Numbered from the stretch's first letter, positions 9,467 through 20,324 are shown. The stretch is DNA of 29,371 nucleotides from Silene noctiflora (GCA_009801015.1 VHZZ01000288.1:214337-243707), one strand, 5' to 3'. Notes: a model not told the origin generated them from the letters alone. Translations and numbers: made by a program.

Positions 9467-11154
9467 AAAATGTTAAATAATAGGAAAAAATCATATAGAC
9501 GTGACAGTATGTCCATGCTTTTTGCAACAACTCTATTTAAGACGAGAAAATGTTAACATTTTATAATAAAAAAATGATTATTTAATGATAAAATGTTATA
9601 ATTAAAATTGTCATTTTTTAACACTAACCGATGGTAAAATTTTATCAAAAAAATATTTAAATTTTATCGTAAAATTGTCACATTTTGTTCATCTTAATTA
9701 CACGCGGAAAGTGTCGTTTGGAATGAAAATTTGTATACTTTTTGGGTGGACCTTTTTAAGAAATGCCATACAACTAAGACATTTTTTGGTTACTGCATCC
9801 GTGATTTGTTTCAATGATGACAAAAATTATTGATTTAATAATTTTGATTTTGAAATTAATTTATGTGATTGTTTAGTTTATACACGAAAATAATCCCAAA
9901 TCGCTTGGAATAGTGACCAATAAGTGTAATTGTTGCTTTTTATTCTCAACAAGGATGTTGGTCGATTCGTTCTGTATATAATTGATAATCGCGAAATTGC
10001 GATATATAGGAATTATGTCTAAATTTCTTATCCTTTTACTGATTGAAGGACATGTCTTTTATTTTTATGAAACGTTACAGATTTCTCTGATATACTTTTT
10101 TTCCCCTATAACGTCGAAAAAATTCTAAAAAAAACAATTGAAATTTACGACTTGCGATTCACGCTACCTTCATCTCAATTACTAGATTAATACCAGATCC
10201 CGCAAATAGAAAGTGTCGCACTACTTTAGTGGCTTGAAGAGTTGGCAAACTTAAGAAGCCCGCAAGACAGTTTAGTGGGCCCAAATGGTGGGCCAGTTGT
10301 AAAAATCTCATTTACTCAAAGAAGAATGTGTAGATGTAGCCCAAAAGCCAAGTCACATACGGAGTATTTATCATTGCAAATTTATGGTTTCTATATCGAA
10401 TCTTTTGTTGCACTTTCGTATCTCGTCTGATATCTAAATTTAATCGTCTTTATTATGTGACTCATTATCTCTCAAACAATAAAAGTGATACCGTGACAGA
10501 AAACGAGCATAAAATGGGATAGAGGATTTGCATTAATATGCATACGGCATACCTTCATAAACCATTAATCTATATGTTGATCTAAGAAATGGTTCACATA
10601 AATCGGTGTTCTATAATCAAGCAACTTTTAATGACGGTCTAATCATAATCAATCGAGTTTTGAAAAATGCCATTTTTGGTCGTTTCAAGGATTCGATGTC
10701 TATTTTTCAAATCAATCACTACTAATGATTCTCTATAATTTCGAATTTAGTCGTATTTCAATTAATCTGTTTTTAAATGGAGAGAATTTATACTCGGGTT
10801 TATTTTACAATATTCTTTTTTTGGTTGATAGTGGACATATTGGTAGTGCAACATATACACAATTACACATGATAGATAGTTCATGATTGGCTCCACTTAA
10901 AACTGAACAAGCCAGCAGATAAAGCAACAAAGTATCAAACTATTAAAAATTCTGTACCAAAAACAAAGCATCAAAATTCCAAAATTTTATTATAAAATTA
11001 TAATATAAATATTGACCCTAAGGCCTAACCAAAAACAATATTATCTCATAATAATGTCAAAAAAATACACTAAGATGTAACTTTGTGTAACATTATAATG
11101 GCCTAATACAACAAATTTGAATTAAATGTATATAATAGCCTAAAGAAGACCAGC
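9467..11154. other. Gene-free intergenic stretch between the TBL paralogues
   Basis: AT-rich DNA without a supported exon. A 62-codon open frame at 10242-10430 has no recognisable domain and no splice partners, and I treat it as chance. The word ACATACGGAGTATTTAT near 10356 is one of the ACTCCGTA-type motifs seen at several places in the window. I see no further structure. Confidence 0.5.
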
Positions 11155-11330
11155 TGATCTCCTTTAAGACGGTCATATCCGTCTTAAGTGTAAAACAAGT
11201 CACATATTACCCCATAGGCCAATATAGGTAAATGGGACAAGACCAAGAGTTTGCCATTTCTTAGGCATTTGGCCTTTTGTGACCTGTTTATTGTTTAAGA
11301 CGGATATGTCCATCTTGAACAAGAATGAAT
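11155..11330. mobile_element. MITE, AAGACGGATATGTCC family, downstream of TBL copy 2
   Basis: The left arm AAGACGGTCATATCCGTCTT and the right arm AAGACGGATATGTCCATCTT are inverted copies of one another. The interior includes CAAGTCACATATTACCC and GCCATTTCTTAGGCATTTGG, words shared with the element at 19390-19580. It ends only about 25 bases past the stop codon at 11355, so it lies in or next to that gene's 3' untranslated region. Confidence 0.6.
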
Positions 11331-11354
11331 GTGTTAAACTTTAAAATGATTGTA

Positions 11355-14300
11355 TTAAAGGAAGTAACTGTAAAGAATTTGGTTCCAAATGTCAGGAACA
11401 CCAGGGAGACACCAATGGCTGCAATCCATCGAAAAGAGCCCGTAAATAGAAGGGTGTGCGTCTTTCCTCAGTAATGAAAGCAGAGTTATATCTAGCAATG
11501 TTACTGGTTTCTTGATTTTGCTTAGGGCGCGCTTTAATACCGTCACTGCTTCCGGTATGCCAGCTGGATAGGTGTAGCCGTTCACTGGTCGGGTTTGCCT
11601 TAAGCAGTTTATGGAGGTCGGTTCTTCCCAGTCGCTCCCACTGGTTCACAATTGTCAATGTATTGTATTAGCTAGCAGTTTCATAGAAAATATTGCGCAG
11701 CTCGATTAAAAGAAAATAGTACTCCGTAAGTCTCTTTTAAGACTATCCATAAGACGATCCTAACAAAAAGAGATACATTTTAGATAGCTTACTTGTAATG
11801 AGAAGGTGAAATTCCTTGAAAGAACACCTTTGTTCTCGCAGGATCAATGGTGGCGTCTACCCATCGACCCCAAGTGTTGAGTGCTATTCCAAAAGCAACC
11901 ATGCGATTCATATCTTTGATCGTTACATTGCCAAACCGGATGTAATCCCATCTGCACATTTGAAATTGTCATTTACGCAGTGAACAACAGGACGACCAAT
12001 ATAGCTACTTCATTTCTTTCTTTACCGTCTAGATCACATCTTCAAAGCGTCTTCTTTTAGGTGCATTTTAGATTTCAAAGAAACATCGACACTAGCCAGA
12101 GCAGGCATGTATTCTCAAATCTCAATTTTGTTTTTCGACATGTAATAGTGATTCATAGAACAAACAATAACACGTAACTATGGAGAGGACGGGTTAGGGG
12201 ACTAACGGTTGGCTTGGGCCACGACGACTCCACCAATGCCAAGTATTGAATATAAGCACATCCATGTATTTCCATAATCTTCCTCCACTAATGGAATCCA
12301 ACTTTAAGACTCTTCCGATTCTTTCCCTTACGACATCAACTAGATACACACTTCGGTCAAGCATGATCTTTAGTTCATAATCCTGCATCATAAAATGAAG
12401 GTATCCAGCGTAATCAATGGCAAATACATTGTGAAGTAACAAGTACGAAGTACTCCTTAAGGATACGTCATGTCCTGATATGGTCAGTTTGCTTACGGAC
12501 ATGTTATGGATGTGTTATTAACTTATTACAGGGTCATTACGGGGTGTTAGTCGATTTAAAGCCGTCAACAAAGCGTGGGAGTTGGGATAGGTAGTGTCAA
12601 ACCGGGATAATTCGACTTTCACGTTATGTTAGTCAATTCGAGTCAGCATCATTCTGATACTTAGGTAGTACATTAAGGTACAAGTGGAAGCCCATAGTAT
12701 TAAATCTCGATTTCAGTATTAATCGCAGTATCAGCTATTGAGCTGACGATTCTCTTACCGGAAAGGAGAATGTGGAGACGTCGTCTTGCCGTGATAGATT
12801 ATAGGAAGCATTGGGTACAGCAGAATGCAACATACAAGTAAGTGACTGCCATTGATTTAGACTTAGAGAATCCCCGACAAACATTATGTTTTTCCCTCGA
12901 AACCTTTCTAGAAAACCTCTTGCATTGAATCTGCAATACACATTAAAACTCGTCAAAAGATGCTAGCAAAAAAAATCGATGCATCAAGTAACCGTACATT
13001 AGTCTCGTCTAGCTGATGTTATAAGGGTATAAACCTTGCTATCCACGAAAAAAAAAAAAAAAAAAAAAAAAATCAATGACAACCTTTTTTTCAGAAAATT
13101 CTTTCGATGTTATATAAGTTATAGAATAAGATTGTCTAATAATGTAAAACCGTTATTAGATTGATTAAATATTCATCTAATACAATAGTACTTCGTTTTA
13201 ACAAATGAGTATAAAAAATAACTCTCAATCAAATGTTGGTCTACCTCAAAACAGAGGTATCTATCCTTGAACGGGTCAAATATCATCCCACTTGAACATA
13301 TAAGATAAATCTTATCTTTGACTTATTCATAGTATTTGGTCCATTTTAAACTTAAGATGAAAATAACTCGGGTTAAACAACAATTTGTGCTCAATGTAAT
13401 GTGGTATTACACTATAAATTATAACCATTGAAATGTACAGAAGGTCTCGGTTAAGAGACCATTCAAAAATAGTCACATCAAACGAAAATGACCGTCTGAA
13501 AGGAGAATTTGCGGAAATGTATTGGACCGACACGTTAGAAATGATTCAGGATATGGTTGATTGCTGTAATCTGTATTGATTTAAGGGTTGAAATAGAGAG
13601 GCAATGTACTTGCATTTTCATGAAAAGCAGAGACATGTGACAAGACATAGTGGTACCCATGCACTCTTCCCACCGCATTACTCGTGAAAATTAAAATATT
13701 AAAATTCACATCAAATTATATTAACATTTCATTCACCCTTTCAACCTCGTCTCTCTTGATTTACACAAATTCTTTTCTTATCGAAGACGGACCCTATTGG
13801 ATAGTGCTTCTCTCATACTATGCAAGTGACACGATTTATGGAGTGTTCCATTTCTCCCCCTCTTGTCCTCTCACTTGCCTTATTGTGAGATGGACATTAT
13901 CCGTCTTCAGCTTGTGACAGAGTCTTTGATTGATTTAAGGGTTTTTTTTTTTTTTTTTTTTAATGATAAATTTGGTTCCGACTCTGCTAGAAGTTCGGTT
14001 AAGTCGATTTTGAGCCCGAGCCAAATTTTACAAAATCTAGCGGAGCTTGAGCTCAGCAATACTTGGATTAGAAATTTAAAATCTCGTTTATACTAATAAG
14101 GAGTAGTATTTGTTTATACATTATTATACGAAGTATGTTTTTTGGTATTTTAACTAATACTCGGTATTATATGAGCTCATATTTTATTATTTATAATTAT
14201 ATTTGTTTTTAAATAAATTTATATTTAGTTTGGTTTAGAAAAAGGAAACAAAAAAAGAGCAAATAGATTAAACTCGGCTTGATCCTAGTTTTTTTTTTTT

Positions 14301-17095
14301 TTGGCTCGATGAGCTAATGACTAGCCCATTCAAGTTCAAGCTTAAATCAACTCGATTACATGCCTAACTAAAATTGGTTGATCTAACCCAATTTCATCAA
14401 TTTTGAACGTACTACCCCCAAAACTTAAAACTTCTTGTTTAAGTCCCTACATCGAGTTAAACTTAAACGAATTAAATACGATAAATAAGGGAAAAGAAGG
14501 ATGCCTTGGAACTAACAAAGGTTTATTCTACAAATGCGTGTGAGAACATATCTAACCCCCCAATAAGTCGGATCAAGTAGTATCCACGTGTAAGGATAAG
14601 ACAAAAAGGAAAATGTCTTGGGAATAACAAGCTCTTTGTCCTATTTATGCAAATGTGTCATTACTCGACCCGTCAGTTAGTTCTGTCTTAAACGAGAATC
14701 TGTGATCTAACCCTTATTTGCCATAAGACAAATATCGGGATCTTAAAGGAGACTTACTTTCTTTAACAGAGAAATTATTGTATAAGACGGTCCGATTATA
14801 TACAAAGACAACTCATAATACGTCAAATAAATAACTTTTTTATTAAAATAAACCGTGTCACGATATATGATCGTCTTATTCTATTGAAATGAACACGACA
14901 TAGATTGCCTTGATTATCATAAAAATTTGACGCGTAAATTGAAATTGGCAATTACACACACATTGACCAAATCCCAAAACCCGACATAGATTGCCTTGAT
15001 TACCAAACAAAGTGTCGGTAACTAGTCTGTGTCTCACATGGGTGGGAAAAGTAGACATTTTCAGTTTTTAACTAAACTTTTTTACATATAAAAAGATACA
15101 GAGTACCTTTTTTAATTAAAACTCGCTAAAATTAAAATCTATTAAATAGAAATAAAGCGTAAAATTAAATGAACGGAACCAAAATTACTTTCAAAAGAAC
15201 AGAGCTTTAATATTCTGAAATCTTACAGGTTTATTGACCAAATGCGATGCAGTTAATAGTTTTCGTTCGTAATGAAAGTAATTGAGTTGAGCTCAAGCTT
15301 CATCCTAGGGCTGGTGATACAACTTATCATCAGTCGAGTTCGTTTCTTAAAGTTAGTTTCTAATTCAAATTCTGGTTTTCGCCACCACTTATGAGGACCA
15401 TTTCGCATTCCATTTAGGACATAAATGAAGTTTCTTCTAACAATATACTATACGACCCGACCCGACCCGACCTAACTCGACTCTCAACTGTCAACTTCAT
15501 TTTATCAAGATTAGGTTATTTTCTAGTACCAATCAACAATGTAACACATAGCTCCATTTCGTACTTCCTCAGTCTAATGTCGTAATCATATTTCATTTTG
15601 AACCGTTCTATTTAACTGTATCTGTCTTCATTGATATCAAACGTGAATTAACAAGATCGCTCACGTTTTATCAATGTAAAACACTCATATGTCGACGCTG
15701 TCACAATGAAGAGCCCATAATTTGTACGACTATTACCTTAGCTTGTACTAGTAACTACGACCGACAACCTAAATTGAAGTTAAATTTCAACAACTACACG
15801 AACTATTTAATGCACAGTAATTAGTACACTCTACACCCCTATCATTATTTACAAAGACAATCTAGGCTTTGAGCTTATAGTCGGTTTCAGACCGTCTCAC
15901 GCAATAATTACGAGCTTAATGCTACTCAATGTTCAAGGAATCTAATTAATCAAGCTTCTCTAGGAAACTCAGACTAACTTATCTAATCTAATCATATACT
16001 CTAATTGATTGTCAATTATCAAATACTCATAACTATCATGTAAGATCGTCTTACAGCGTTTAACCAATAAATAAACCGTCTAATAATATACAAAAATTAT
16101 TATTGAAGACGGGCATTATCCGTCACAAACTGAAGACGGATAGTGCTCCTCTCACAATATGCAAGTGACATCATCCATTGGTTGCTCCATTTTTCTCCAC
16201 TTGCCCTCTCACTTGCCTTATTATGAGAGAGACACTATCCGTCTTCAGCTTGGGTTGATAGTATCCGTCATAAGCAAGACGCTTTGAATAATATATTATT
16301 AGACTGTCTTATCTTATAGTTTGTGATTGGTCTATACCATTAAAAAAACACAATTTAACAAGCACCAATATATCAACCTAAACAAATCTACAAGAATAAC
16401 CCAAATATTGTCCAAATAGCTTAGCGGATAAAGTCACGATCGAATTCGAATGGTGCTCATGAGTTCAAACTCCTCAGCATTATATTCACCATATAAGAAA
16501 AAACAAACTTCCAACATTTTAAACAAATAACAATCATACGGTTTAAAATACTTTTAAGCAACTACGGATCCAAGGGATTAGCAGGAACGCTCGTCCACAA
16601 GTATTACATTAAACATTATAAAACTCCGGTCTCTAACTACAAATCCTGGTTCCGCTACTCTAAAACCGAATTAAAAAGTAAAAGAATAGATAAATACCTG
16701 GGTAAATTGCAAGAAAGTGGTTTCCAACCATAATGAAGATAAAGCTGATCTTTTCTACCATTTTTAGAACAAGTAAATTCTTTTTGAATAAATGGACAAT
16801 TATCAGGATTATATAATGGATATGAAAAATCAGCAATCCATCTTCCATTATAATAATCACATTTATTATTATTACTATTATTAGTAATGTTGCTACTAAT
16901 AATGTTGCTACTACTTCTTCTAGTGTTGCTGTTTTTGGTATTTCTTCTGCTAATTACTCTATTATTTTTATTATTATAATTATAATTATTATTATTATTA
17001 TTATTGTTTATTATTGTATTTGATCCATTTGTTGTTTGAAATGTAATTAAGATGAAGAAGAGGAGGGATATTGTTAATTTTGTTAATAATCCCAT
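11355..17095 (-). CDS. TRICHOME BIREFRINGENCE-LIKE protein, TBL38-43-like (copy 2), 5 exons
   Basis: Tandem paralogue of the gene at 5791-8914 and likewise a predicted polysaccharide O-acetyltransferase family protein of the secretory pathway. Exons in coding order: 17095-16698, 12930-12759, 12382-12207, 11951-11793, 11640-11355. Borders are GT-AG and give 396 residues in one frame. Residues 1-24 are a hydrophobic signal or anchor. Residues 26-78 are a low-complexity Asn/Ser/Arg linker with an eight-Asn run. PMR5N starts at Cys79 (CDYYNGRW). GDS is at 152-154 ([15 protein letters not shown]). The conserved GPSQPWDYI spans exons 3 and 4. DxxH is D374-H377 ([18 protein letters not shown]). Exon phases match copy 1, and exons 2 and 4 are the same length, but intron 1 is 3767 bp against 664 bp. 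An in-frame ATG at 17242 would add 49 low-complexity residues; I prefer 17095 because it starts directly at a signal peptide. Confidence 0.93.
13048..13072. repeat. Poly(A) tract in TBL copy 2 intron 1
   Basis: A run of about 23 consecutive A, only a short distance from the acceptor side of the long first intron. A tail of this kind could mark a retroposed sequence, but the bases before it do not resemble a known SINE or LINE end. I leave it as simple sequence. Confidence 0.7.
13764..13928. mobile_element. Foldback MITE, GACGGATAGTG family, copy 3 (TBL copy 2 intron 1)
   Basis: The left arm is shortened: CGAAGACGGACCCTATTGGA then GCTTCTCTCATACTATGCAA. The right arm is well kept: CTCACTTGCCTTATTGTGAG, then ATTATCCGTCTTCAGCTTGT. 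Relative to the copies at 4289 and 16092 it lacks one internal block of the left arm. An open frame crossing it (13684-13917) is an artefact of the repeat. Confidence 0.7.
13950..14380. other. Degenerate GAGCTCGA-type repeat with poly(T) tracts
   Basis: After a run of about 20 T at 13942-13961 come words such as GAGCCCGAGCC, GCGGAGCTTGAGCTCAGC and, near 14305-14360, GGCTCGATGAGC and CAAGTTCAAGCTTAAATC. Such GAGCTCGAGC-rich blocks are frequent in decayed plant hAT-like elements. I could not match ends or a target duplication. It lies inside the long intron 1 of TBL copy 2. Confidence 0.35.
14515..14707. mobile_element. Degenerate MITE related to the element at 19390 (TBL copy 2 intron 1)
   Basis: The segment has GTATCCACGTGTAAGGATAA, GACAAAAAGG and CTTTGTCCTATTTATGCAAA, and ends with GTCTTAAACGAGAATCTGTG. 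The last reverse-complements to CACAGATTCTCGTTTAAGAC, resembling the CACAAATTCTCATT start of related elements. The internal TTTGTCCTATTTA word is shared with 19390-19580. Arms are decayed, so borders are rough. Confidence 0.45.
14780..14880. mobile_element. Small AAGACGGTC inverted-repeat element (~100 bp)
   Basis: ATTGTATAAGACGGTCCGAT on the left faces ATATGATCGTCTTATTCTAT on the right. The two are imperfect inverted repeats around an AT-rich centre. Size and arrangement fit a short MITE, but the arms are brief and no target duplication is clear. Confidence 0.4.
14896..15002. repeat. 21-bp direct repeat, 86-bp period
   Basis: The same 21 bases, beginning CGACATAGATTGCCTTGATT and ending with one further A, occur at 14896-14916 and 14982-15002 without mismatch. 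The sequence between them is not repeated. This could be a footprint of a local duplication or a target duplication left by a larger insertion, though 21 bases is long for the latter. Confidence 0.8.
15453..15471. repeat. (CGACC)n pentanucleotide run
   Basis: Nearly four copies of CGACC in a row, followed by a degenerate CTAACTCGACTC. Short and GC-rich against an AT-rich intron; similar GACCC words occur in the hAT-like element at 19820-20324. Confidence 0.6.
16092..16287. mobile_element. Foldback MITE, GACGGATAGTG family, copy 4 (TBL copy 2 intron 1)
   Basis: This is the best preserved copy. The left arm has TTGAAGACGGGCATTATCCG, then AACTGAAGACGGATAGTG and CCTCTCACAATATGCAAGTG. The right arm has CTCACTTGCCTTATTATGAG, then GACACTATCCGTCTTCAGCT. 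The inner 45-60 bases of the arms are close to perfect inverted repeats, which argues for a fairly young insertion. It sits about 400 bases inside intron 1 from exon 1. Confidence 0.8.
16417..16473 (+). other. tRNA-like (SINE-type) Pol III box pair
   Basis: TAGCTTAGCGG (16417-16427) fits the Pol III A-box at all fixed positions. GAGTTCAAACTCC (16461-16473) is close to a B-box but misses one fixed base. Spacing is 33 bases, as in a tRNA. No acceptor stem or poly(A) tail is evident, so this is a probable SINE remnant and not a tRNA gene. The segment 16565-16665 downstream has GGATCCAAGGGATT and AATCCTGGTTCCGCTAC, which look like decayed ends of a hAT MITE. Confidence 0.4.
16961..17017. repeat. 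ATT/ATA-rich microsatellite encoding Asn-rich linker
   Basis: Interrupted trinucleotide repeats inside exon 1 of TBL copy 2 encode Asn runs broken by Tyr and Lys on the minus strand. They lie just after the signal peptide, the same place as the pure Asn run of copy 1. Confidence 0.85.
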
Positions 17096-17096
17096 A

Positions 17097-17136
17097 TCTC
17101 TATCTCTCTCTTGAATATAATAGAGAGAGAAAGAGA
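17097..17136 (-). promoter_or_regulatory. Predicted 5' UTR hairpin abutting the TBL copy 2 start codon
   Basis: TCTCTCTC (17103-17110) is complementary to GAGAGAGA (17123-17130) across a 12-base loop. TCTCT (17097-17101) pairs with AGAGA (17132-17136) beyond one mismatch. On the minus-strand transcript the stem ends one base before the ATG at 17095. Position suggests it could affect start-site scanning, but this is inference; CT-rich leaders are also common in plants without such a role. Confidence 0.45.
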
Positions 17137-17277
17137 AGGATTTTTTTTTCTCCTGTTTTTTATTTTTTGAGTTTAATTTATTTGTTTTTTTGTGTTTTTT
17201 AATTGGTTGTGTTTCTGAGGGTGGATTGGGTGAATTTTTCATAAAAAGTGTCGATTTTGCTTTTTGGTCTCTGTTCT

Positions 17278-17288
17278 ACTTATAATAT
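17278..17288 (-). promoter_or_regulatory. Candidate TATA box of TBL copy 2
   Basis: Minus-strand AATATTATAAG lies about 185 bases upstream of the chosen ATG at 17095, leaving room for the CT- and A-rich leader. It is one of several AT-rich words and no transcript evidence supports it. Confidence 0.3.
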
Positions 17289-17289
17289 T

Positions 17290-18800
17290 GGTGTAGTTGA
17301 GCAGGCCATGAACCGGGTTAGAGCTGATTTGGGGTGGGACGGGTTCAGCTCGATCGACTGTGAATTGAACCCTGGGCGGGTTGGGCCACGTATTTGGTCC
17401 AATTATCATTTTTTTTTTTAAAACGGGCAAGTGTCAGATCGGATCAGGGATTTAAAACCTTGAACAGGCCTAGAATAGTTGAGCGAGTCGTGCGAGGTCA
17501 TGAGCACGTTGTTCGAGCATTGTTTTCGACGACCTGAGAAGCAAGTGAGCTGGGGCAACTGTTGCAATTGCTCACCTCTATGCAATAGATCAAGATGACT
17601 TAACAACCTATAAATTTCAAGAAAACAATAACTTTCGGTTTATATTTATTCTACATGTTATTCTTATAGAAGTAGTTATTAAGTCTTCGTGTAGTCGTGT
17701 TTGCGTGTTATGATAGTTAAATAATAACTTTATTACGATAAATTAACGTAGAAATGTCTTACAAGTAGAGGTGATCAAATATGGATTTGTGCTGGACATA
17801 ATCCAGAATCACGTTAAATTTTAGACCCATGATTCCATGAACAAGCGGGTTAACGGGTTTGGAACAGGTTAGTGAATTGGGCATTTATACTTTCCTTAAA
17901 ATCTCTTTTCTGTAATCGCTTATTTTGTGATTTAAATGGGCCGGGCTTAATGAACTGAACCTTTTGTTTCAAGAATATTATTAAACCACTAATCAAGATC
18001 ACTCAATCAGTTCAAAGGCACAAAGGGGCTTTGGGCTCTTTGTCTCTTGCATTTAAATTGGTTTCAACTTTCAAGTACCCCCTCTAAATAAGGTACTGGA
18101 TGCTGCCAAGTTGGGCTTTTGTGATTTTACATATGGGTCAACCTTTGGGGCCCATTTGCCTTTCAGCCCAACAAATTTGCAAGTAGAAGTAAATTTGTTT
18201 CATTAAGGTGGAAATACTTTTTTTAGTTCCTAATATGGTTTGTAAATGAGGGGTGGTATTTACGACTTGGGTTTAATTTTCATTAGCAACGTATTTGCTC
18301 ATGTGGTTCCCTTTACACCAAAAAGAAAAGTTCCTCATACAACCACACTCTCGAAAAAAATTTGGATGTGATATGAGCTATGTTAAATCTTGTTAATTTT
18401 GAATGAAACGATTGTATATTTGAAATTAGAAATTTAGTGAAAATCTTTACGTCTTTCTTATTAAGTAGAAGAGTTAAAATGACTATCGTATGCAAATTAC
18501 AAAGATTTTTTAGTTTAGTTCTACACAATATCGTGCAAACAAGTACAATATATGTCTACATGTTATACTCGTTTGTTTTAAAAATATACATTATAGTATA
18601 TGTAATAGAGTATTTTTTTTTTTACTCTAATATTTTAAGCGTCATATACTCGTACACAAATCAAAATCTCATATCAAATTTTAGAGTCGTAAGAGATGGC
18701 GATTTAATTATGTTATACGATAGTTGTATAATCTAGTACTAAATATAAAATGGTTGCATGTTGCATATATTAAAGGTTGCGTGTAAGTATGTTACATCTA
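17290..18800. other. Gene-free region upstream of TBL copy 2
   Basis: No supported exon. At 17310-17400 and 17815-17890 there are GGGTT/CGGGTT-rich fragments like the interior of the hAT-like element at 19820. At 18080-18190 there is a less repetitive segment with GTTGGGCTTTTG, GGGGCCCATTTG and CAGCCCAAC. These TGGGCC/GCCCA words match the site II type bound by TCP factors in plant promoters, so this could be a distal regulatory segment. Open frames here lack any recognisable domain. Confidence 0.4.
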
Positions 18801-18803
18801 TTA

Positions 18804-19010
18804 CCCCTCCGTCTCAGTTATTTGTTGTCTATTTTATTTTTGGTGTCTCAATTAATTGTTGTCCTTTCTATTTTAGGATTTCATTTGATGAGTAATTTGA
18901 TCTTTCACACTCAATTTGGTTCATTTATCATATTATAATTGACCCCATCCTCTTTTCTTGATATTTGTATTAAAACCAAAAAACAACAATTGACCGACAC
19001 GGAGGGAGCA
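18804..19010. mobile_element. Stowaway-like (Tc1/mariner) MITE (~205 bp)
   Basis: The left end CCCCTCCGTCTCAGTTATTT and the reverse complement of the right end, CTCCCTCCGTGTCGGTCAAT, form the CTCCGTC-type terminus typical of Stowaway MITEs. TTGTTGT follows in both arms. The interior is AT-rich and non-coding. A TA target duplication cannot be fixed with certainty because the flanks also share ATTACCC on both sides. Confidence 0.7.
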
Positions 19011-19389
19011 TTACCCTATTATTGAATTGTACCCTATAAAATGAGATGCATGTTGTTTGGCAAAAAAAATCTCAAGTTATTAGGTGTTATTGTCGCCCAA
19101 ATCATGCGCATTGTAAAGATGTCACTATCAGTGTATACCAATAACAATAATTTTCTCTTAAAACAGATAATATACGGCTTATTTTAAGACTAAAATATTA
19201 AAATACTAAATAACTCGTATAGATAAACAAGTTTTTTTACTAATATCTAAACATTTTATTTTTGTTTTATCTATGCAAATAATATAATTTTTCAAGCGTT
19301 TTAAATTTAAGACGAATATCTTTATCTTAAATTAGAATTTGTGCAATAGATAACATGACCACAAAAAACTTGTATGATAAACAAAAATT

Positions 19390-19580
19390 CAAATTCTCTC
19401 ACGAGTAATATCCGTCACAAGTTTGTGACGGGTCAAATAAGATCTACTTGGATAAATAAAGACAAGTCATTTGTGATTCCTTAGGCATTCTTTCTTTTGT
19501 CCTATTTACCCATGTGGGTAATACTTAATCCGTTACAAGCTTATGACGGATATACCCGTCACAAAGAAATCTATGGTATG
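19390..19580. mobile_element. MITE, GACGGATATACCCGTC family
   Basis: The left arm has AATATCCGTCACAAGTTTGT then GACGGGTCAAATAAG. The right arm has AATCCGTTACAAGCTTATGA, then CGGATATACCCGTCACAAAG. The arms are inverted repeats of about 45 bases. The interior contains CAAGTCATTTGTGATTCCTT and TTTGTCCTATTTACCC, shared with 11155-11330 and 14515-14707. No protein is encoded. Confidence 0.65.
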
Positions 19581-19819
19581 ATAAAAGCTTCCCAAAACCA
19601 AGTTGAGAAGTAGGTAATCCGTCGTTTTTTTAGAGCCACCCACCCAGGCACCCATGCAATAAATGTCAAACCACTTTTCAAAGAGCGCTTTTATAAATTT
19701 ATGACAATAAAATAAAATGAATACCCTCGTATTAATGAAGGAAAAATCGAGTCAATGTGATGTTCTGTAGACGGTACAAGTCAAACTAATAAATTAATTA
19801 TAAAAATAGAGGGAGTATA

Positions 19820-20324
19820 TAGACGCGGCAAACAAATTAGGTCGTGTCGTGTTCGTGTTTATGTCAATATTAAACGGATAATCACTATCTCAACCCTAAC
19901 CCGACCCAATTATATAAACAGGTCATTTGTCTCAACCCTAACCCGACCCATTTAATTTTTTTATAACCCAACCTGACCTGTTTAACCCATTTATCTTTAA
20001 GCAGGTCATTTTTAACCCACTTAACCCGTTTAACCCAATAAACTAATACAACAAACTACGCTTTATAACCCTATTATCCCAAAAATTATGAATGAAAATG
20101 CTAATTTTTAAGTTGTTTTGTTGAATTATTGACTCAAGCCAAATATATTATAACAATTTTAAATAAATGGGTTATTCGTGTCGTGTTCGTGTCAAAAGAC
20201 ATCAACCCTAACTGGACCATACAAGTTCCGTGTCAACCCAATTACTTAAATGGGTCACAACGTCTTGACCCTAACCCGCTAACTTCGAGTCGGGTTCGTG
20301 TCGTGTCAATGATTGTCGCCTGTA
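19820..20324. mobile_element. Non-autonomous hAT-like element (505 bp) with 8-bp target duplication
   Basis: The left end TAGACGCGGCAAACAA and the reverse complement of the right end, TACAGGCGACAATCAT, match at 12 of 16 positions. A perfect 8-bp repeat GGAGTATA flanks it at 19812-19819 and 20325-20332. The subterminal regions carry GTGTCGTGTTCGTGT in inverted orientation, and the interior has repeated CAACCCTAACCCGACCCA and TTTAACCC words. Plant hAT MITEs often look like this. An open frame at 20129-20341 is incidental. Confidence 0.75.

Noticed and set aside
13684..13917. A 77-residue open frame on the plus strand
   Set aside because: It overlaps foldback MITE copy 3 inside an intron of the opposite-strand TBL gene and has no domain.
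14876..15058. A 60-residue open frame across the 21-bp direct repeats
   Set aside because: It lies inside TBL copy 2 intron 1 and carries no recognisable motif; the frame is short enough for chance.
18437..18736. A 99-residue hydrophobic open frame on the plus strand
   Set aside because: It is AT-rich, with Ile, Tyr, Phe and Leu typical of random AT-rich translation, and has no domain, no repeated homologue in the window and no promoter signal.
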